A stretch of 64,000 nt of DNA from NCBI RefSeq assembly GCF_004799145.2, contig NW_021637175.1, forward strand, positions 62,001-126,000. Direction: 5' to 3'. Shown here in pieces: positions 59,549-64,000 of the stretch (position 1 is its first letter; the number at the start of each line of letters is the position of its first letter). This DNA is from Neltuma alba (taxonomy: Eukaryota; Streptophyta; Magnoliopsida; Fabales; Fabaceae). The translations under genes were made by a program, and so were the position numbers. Under the pieces are notes generated by a model. That model made no database searches, was not told the DNA's origin, and saw nothing but the letters and a program-made list of their open reading frames with translations.

Positions 59549-62126
59549 TCAATCTGGACTGCACATGGGCCTTGTAACATCATCTTGTTTGGCTTCTAGC
59601 AATGTAATCACCATGGTTGGACCCTTGATGGGCTGATTGAGGGATGCTTCTTCCAAATAAATGGGCTCTAACTCTTTAAGATCTTTTATCAAACAATTCA
59701 GTGCCTCTTTCATAGATTTGGTCCTTGCTCTTGTCATTGGGCCTGCAATGCCTTGTAATGGGTCTTTTAGAATATTGGACTTCTATCTTTTAGCTTGGGC
59801 TCCACGCTCCGTGTTTTGGTCTTCCTTTGATGCTTGATCATGCTATGCTCCTCTATCATTCCCTCCCTGCTCAAAAGGATTCGTCCTCGAATCTGCAGCA
59901 TCAAAGAGAGATAAATCAGTCACATTAAATGTAGCACTTACATTACCGTAGGAGCCAGGCAAATCTATTTTATAAGCATTATCATTGATTCGCTCCAAGA
60001 CTTGGAAAGGGTCATCTCCTCTTGGCTGCAACTTAGACTTTCGTTGTTCTGGAAACCTCTCCTTTCGCAAGTGTACCCAAACCCAGTCTCCAAGCTCAAA
60101 GACAACCTTCCTACGACCTTTGTTAGCTTGCTTTGTATATTGCTCATTCTTTCTCTCGATGTTGGCCCTCACCTTAGCATGTAATTCCTGCACAAACTCA
60201 GCCTTTTTCTTGCCATCAAGGTTAGCTCGTTCACTAGAAGGCAAAGGCAGAATATCCAAAGGAGATAGAGGATTAAAGCCATAAACAATCTCAAATGGAG
60301 AGAAAGAAGTGGAAGAGTGAATAGCCCTGTTATATGCAAATTCAATATGAGGCAAGCAGTTGACCCAATTCTTCAAGTTCTTTTGAATTATTGCACGTAA
60401 CAAGGTAGTGAGTGTTCTATTGACGACCTCAGTTTGCCCATCCGTTTGGGGATGTGCCACAGTAGAAAACAGCAACTTAGTCCCAAGCTTACTCCACAAG
60501 GTCCTCCAAAAATGGCTAAGAAACTTTACATCCCTATCACTCACAATGGTTTTAGGCAATCCATGCAATCTAACAATTTCTTTGAAGAACAAGTCAGCAA
60601 TATGCACAGCATCATTTGTTTTAGAACAAGCAATAAAATGAGCCATTTTACTAAATCTATCCACTACAACAAAGATGCTATCTTTCCCAGATTGAGACCT
60701 AGGCAAGCCCAACACAAAATCCATAGAAATATCTACCTAAGGTTGGAAAGGCACAGGTAGAGGGGAATATAAACCATGAGGTTGAACCTTAGACTTTGCA
60801 TACCTACATGTCACACATTTAGCACAAACAGAGACAACATCTTTGCGCATACCAGGCCAATAAAAGTGTTCATGCAAAAGAGCTAATGTTTTGTCAACAC
60901 CAAAGTGACCCATCAAACCACCACCATGAGTTTCTTTTACAAGTAGCTCACGCATAGAGCAATTGGGAATGCACAATTTATCTTTCTTAAAAAGAAACCC
61001 ATCAGATCTATAAAATCATTCACCCCATGCTTTTCACAAGAAAGCCAAATTTTGGAAAAATCACAATCAGAGTCATACAACCCTTTCAATAATTCAAATC
61101 CAAGTAATCTAGCATGAAGAGAAGTGATAAGAGAATACCTCCTAGAAAGAGCATCAGCAACAACATTCTATTTACCTTGCTTATGCTTGATCACATAAGG
61201 AAACGTCTCTATGAATTCCAACCAGCGAGCATACCTCTTGTTAAGCTTACCTTGAGACTTTAGAAACTTCAAACTTTCATGATCAGAGTGAATAATGAAC
61301 TCTTTGGACCAAAGATAATGCTGCCAAGTTTCCAAAGTTCTTTTCAAAGCATAGAGCTCCTTATCATAAGTAGAGTAATTCAAGGAAGCTCCACTTAATT
61401 TCTCACTAAAGTAAGCTATAGGCCTAGACTCTTGCATCAAAACAGCACCAATACCAATTCCAGAAGCATCACATTCCACTTCAAAAATTTTATTAAAATT
61501 AGGCAAACACAATAGTGGTAGTTAATTTCTCCTTGAGGGTGTTAAAAGCCTTTTCTTGTGATTCACCCCATTTAAAAATAACATGCTTCTTAACAAGTTC
61601 ATTCAAAGGTGCAACAATAGATGAAAAATCCTTAACAAACCTCCTATAGAAACTTGCTAATCCATGGAAACTCCTTACTTCATTAGCATTTGTTGGGGTT
61701 GGCCAATCCCTGATAGCTTTCACTTTCTCTTCATCCACACGAATCCCTTGAGCACCTACAACAAAACCAAGAAACACAACAGAATCCATGTAAAAAGAAC
61801 ATTTTTGAAAATTAGCATACAAGCTATTTTCTCTAAGAGTTTTAAACACCTCACACAAGTGCATAACATGGTCATCTAAAGTTCTGCTGTAAACAAAAAT
61901 ATCATCAAAGTAGACAACCACAAATTTTCCAATAAATGAACGAAAAACATGATTCATTAAGCTCATGAATGTACTAGGTGTATTGGTCAACCCAAAGGGC
62001 ATAACCAACCATTCATACAATCCAAATTTAGTTTTAAAAGCTGTTTTCCATTTATCTCCCTCTTTCATGCGAATTTGATGATAACCACTCCTTAGGTCAA
62101 TTTTAAAAAATAATGTAGCACCATGT
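59549..62126 (-). pseudogene. Ty3/gypsy pol (RT-RNase H-integrase), 5'-truncated and broken
   Basis: Minus-strand order: reverse transcriptase from FFKIDLRSGYHQIRM, with YFDD at 61901-61912; RNase H FEVECDASGIGIGAVLMQ (about 61440) with SDHESLKFL; integrase zinc region (H-H-C-C, CAKCVTC near 60820); integrase core MDFVLGLP (60724), IVSDRD (about 60540) and HPQTDGQTEVVNR (about 60440); a tail with PFEQGGNDRG (59860) and GPMTRARTKSMKE (59737), typical of the end of plant gypsy polyproteins. Breaks: frameshifts near 61505 and 61010; stops at 61168-61170, 60734-60736 (a W in the family) and 59843-59845. The N-terminal part (gag, protease, RT fingers) is cut off at 62127 by another element. No chromodomain recognised; clade not assigned. 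Confidence 0.92.
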
Positions 62127-64000
62127 TGTTAGAAACAATCTCACCCAAGAGGGGGGTGAATTGGGTGAGTTACAAAAATTTAAAATTAAAAGCGTGCAAG
62201 TATTGAATAAAACAGAGAGTCAGAGTAAGGAGAATTTTAACCGCAGAGAGGAGACACAAGATTTATACTGGTTCGGTCTAAACCACGTGACCTACTTCCA
62301 GTCCCCAGAACACCTCTGAGTATTTCACTATCTTCCAAGATCGACAGGGCTCTTGGTGCCTCGGTACAGTAATTGAATCGCTCAATCACTCCCCCTTACT
62401 CCCGTAAGGATACAACCCCTCTCAAGAGTCCACACTCTTGAGTGTCTCTCAAGTTTTTAATAAAAGTAGTGAATGGCTCTCTTACAGAGTGAATTCAATG
62501 ATAAACACTGATGCTCAGTAGTAACGTGAAAAAACAGAGTATTGAATGCGTAACTAAATAATCGCAGATGGTAGTTCAGGTATTCAATCTCTTCATTAAT
62601 GCTTCTTCGCGCCTTTTATAGTTGATACCGTTAAGTAGCCGTTAGACGGAAGAGCTTCTAGCCGTTGTGACTTCGTTTGCGTGTTTCGCTGGTTTCAACG
62701 GCTCCGCCATTAATGCGTCTGAGTTTCTGACACTGTAGGTCGCAGTCTACGTAATCCCGTTGAAGAGCCGTTGCACTCGTTTTCATTAATCTGCATATTT
62801 TAAGCTTCGAACAAATGAAAGTTTTGAGGTGAGTGCTTTAATCTTGAATACAGAATGAAAGCTAATTTATCATTCAAGGATTTGTGACGAAATCATTTAT
62901 CAGCAAGAAGAACAGAATGTCATTCCGGTTTAGTTTGATCGAAAAAGTGATCGATTACTTGATGATAGATCAAGTTATCGATAAACGGAATGAAGACTTT
63001 TCGAAATAGATCACCAAAATTATCGATCAAGTGTTGGATCATTGACTCTAAGAATCATCATAGAAAGAGGAAATCGTTCCATGATCGAACAATTGATCGA
63101 ACACATATTTGATCGAACAGATTATCGATAATTCAAATGTTATTGAAATGAAGCTTCAGTCATTGATGATCGAACATCTTATCGATAAATGTATGATGGA
63201 TAATATTATCGATAAAACATGGTTATGTAAATAATCAATGAAAGACACAGGCTATCTGAAATGATCGAACAGTTGATCGATCATTGATTATTCGAACAAG
63301 TGATCGATAATAGTGAAGAAAGAAGTTTAATCCTGTAAGGTAAAGGAAATGATTATCGATCACGTTTTGTGAAAACATGAATTCCGAGGAATTGAATGAT
63401 CGATCATATTATCGAAAAACCAGTGATCGATAACTTGATCAAAAAATAGTTCACCATAACTTAATGAGAATATGTCAATTCTTAGACTCTTTATCGATCA
63501 CGTTATGTGAAAACTTATTTAAGCAAACAAGTTAAACTTATCGATAATGTTATCGATAATTTAGTTGTAACAAAACTGAGTAAGAGTAGATAAGGACATT
63601 GATTATCGATCATGTGATCGATAATTTTATGATCAATAAGGTTATCGATCCATCAGTGAATTTGATCACCTGCATTCAGAGAGTTAGAGCATAAAGTTCG
63701 AACACGTAATCGATAAACAAATGGTCGGAAATATGATCGATAAATTTGTAACAGAACTAATGTGCAGAACAAGTAGATTGTGTTACCTTTTATCGAAGTC
63801 GTTATTGATGACTGATTTATCGATAACTTGATCGATAAATACACTTCAGATTTGGGTCTCTTATCAGTAACTCGATTGTTTACCTGATATTATCGATCAG
63901 CTTATCGATAATTTACCATACTCTTATGTGATTTTTACGTTAGTGATTATCGATCACTTTATCGATAAATTACTCATCGAATAGTTCTTCGATCAAAAAG
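62127..64000. mobile_element. Repeat element inserted in gypsy RT, continuing past the window
   Basis: It starts TGTTAGAAACAATCTCACCC within the gypsy coding sequence (reverse transcriptase similarity stops exactly here). AAGAGGGGGGTGAATTGGGT and TTATACTGGTTCGGTC are strings I know from common plant dispersed repeats but cannot classify. The interior contains the ATCGAT-rich tract. The other end is outside the window. Confidence 0.55.
62945..63970. repeat. ATCGAT-rich tract
   Basis: I count 25 ATCGAT palindromes between 62950 and 63966, mostly extended to TTATCGATAA, TGATCGATAA or TTATCGATCA. Spacing is irregular (12 to about 100 bp), so it is not a simple tandem repeat. A longer unit ATCGATCACGTT.TGTGAAAA occurs at 63355 and 63493. 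Confidence 0.85.

Noticed and set aside
59843..60724. Gypsy integrase with a chromodomain
   Set aside because: The C-terminal tail has a PFEQGGNDRG-type end but no chromodomain motif that I can recognise, so no chromovirus clade is claimed.
62945..63970. CRISPR array or satellite
   Set aside because: The repeated element is only 6-10 bp, palindromic and irregularly spaced; no constant repeat or spacer length, and this is a plant nuclear sequence.

Overview
This window is nuclear DNA from a eudicot plant. It is AT-rich and repeat-dominated. The evidence for a plant is an RTE-type LINE ending in a (GTT)n tail, two Ty1/copia elements primed by initiator tRNA-Met, a Ty3/gypsy element, Stowaway-, Mutator-, hAT-, CACTA- and Helitron-type elements, and one hybrid proline-rich/lipid-transfer-like (HyPRP, 8-cysteine motif) gene. 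There are no bacterial-style operons, no rRNA or convincing tRNA genes and no CRISPR array. I cannot name the species.

Layout. (1) 1-9490 is copy A of a large dispersed repeat of unknown identity. At 1029-5939 it is interrupted by an RTE LINE joined to a 1.7-kb antisense piece of another retroelement, with one 13-bp target-site duplication around the whole. (2) 9491-16449 is LTR-like sequence (relative at 49074-53450) split by copia-1 (10391-15257), whose LTRs read as identical although its coding region is broken. (3) 16450-18250 is copy B of the large repeat. (4) 18260-20960 is LTR-like sequence containing the second copy of the 1.7-kb piece. (5) 21527-22055 holds two MITEs. (6) 23214-29176 is a 6-kb Mutator-like element (long TIRs, 9-bp TSD) with a nested hAT-type element and a Helitron. 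(7) 29186-32100 is mostly intergenic, with a possible DUF4283-like fragment. (8) 32100-35950 is the HyPRP locus: one intact gene (34045-34401, minus strand), one broken tandem copy and three copies of the promoter region. (9) 36831-41520 is repeat copy C. (10) 41824-46855 is copia-2, an older and heavily mutated element. (11) 46856-53450 is intergenic, then the second LTR-like block with a 31-bp minisatellite. (12) 54825-58660 is a second, internally deleted copy of the HyPRP-plus-repeat block (copy D), where a HyPRP C-terminus is fused to the repeat. (13) 58941-62126 is a gypsy 3' LTR and pol on the minus strand, cut at 62127 by another element that continues to the end of the window and carries an extraordinary density of ATCGAT palindromes.

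The only gene that looks functional is the HyPRP gene. Everything else with coding capacity is transposon-derived and broken. Because the large repeat is present in several copies, several insertions can be read as filled versus empty sites inside the window, which fixes element ends and relative ages: the fold-back unit is shared by A, B and C; the Mutator MITE is shared by A and C but absent in D; the Stowaway at 8384 is in A only.
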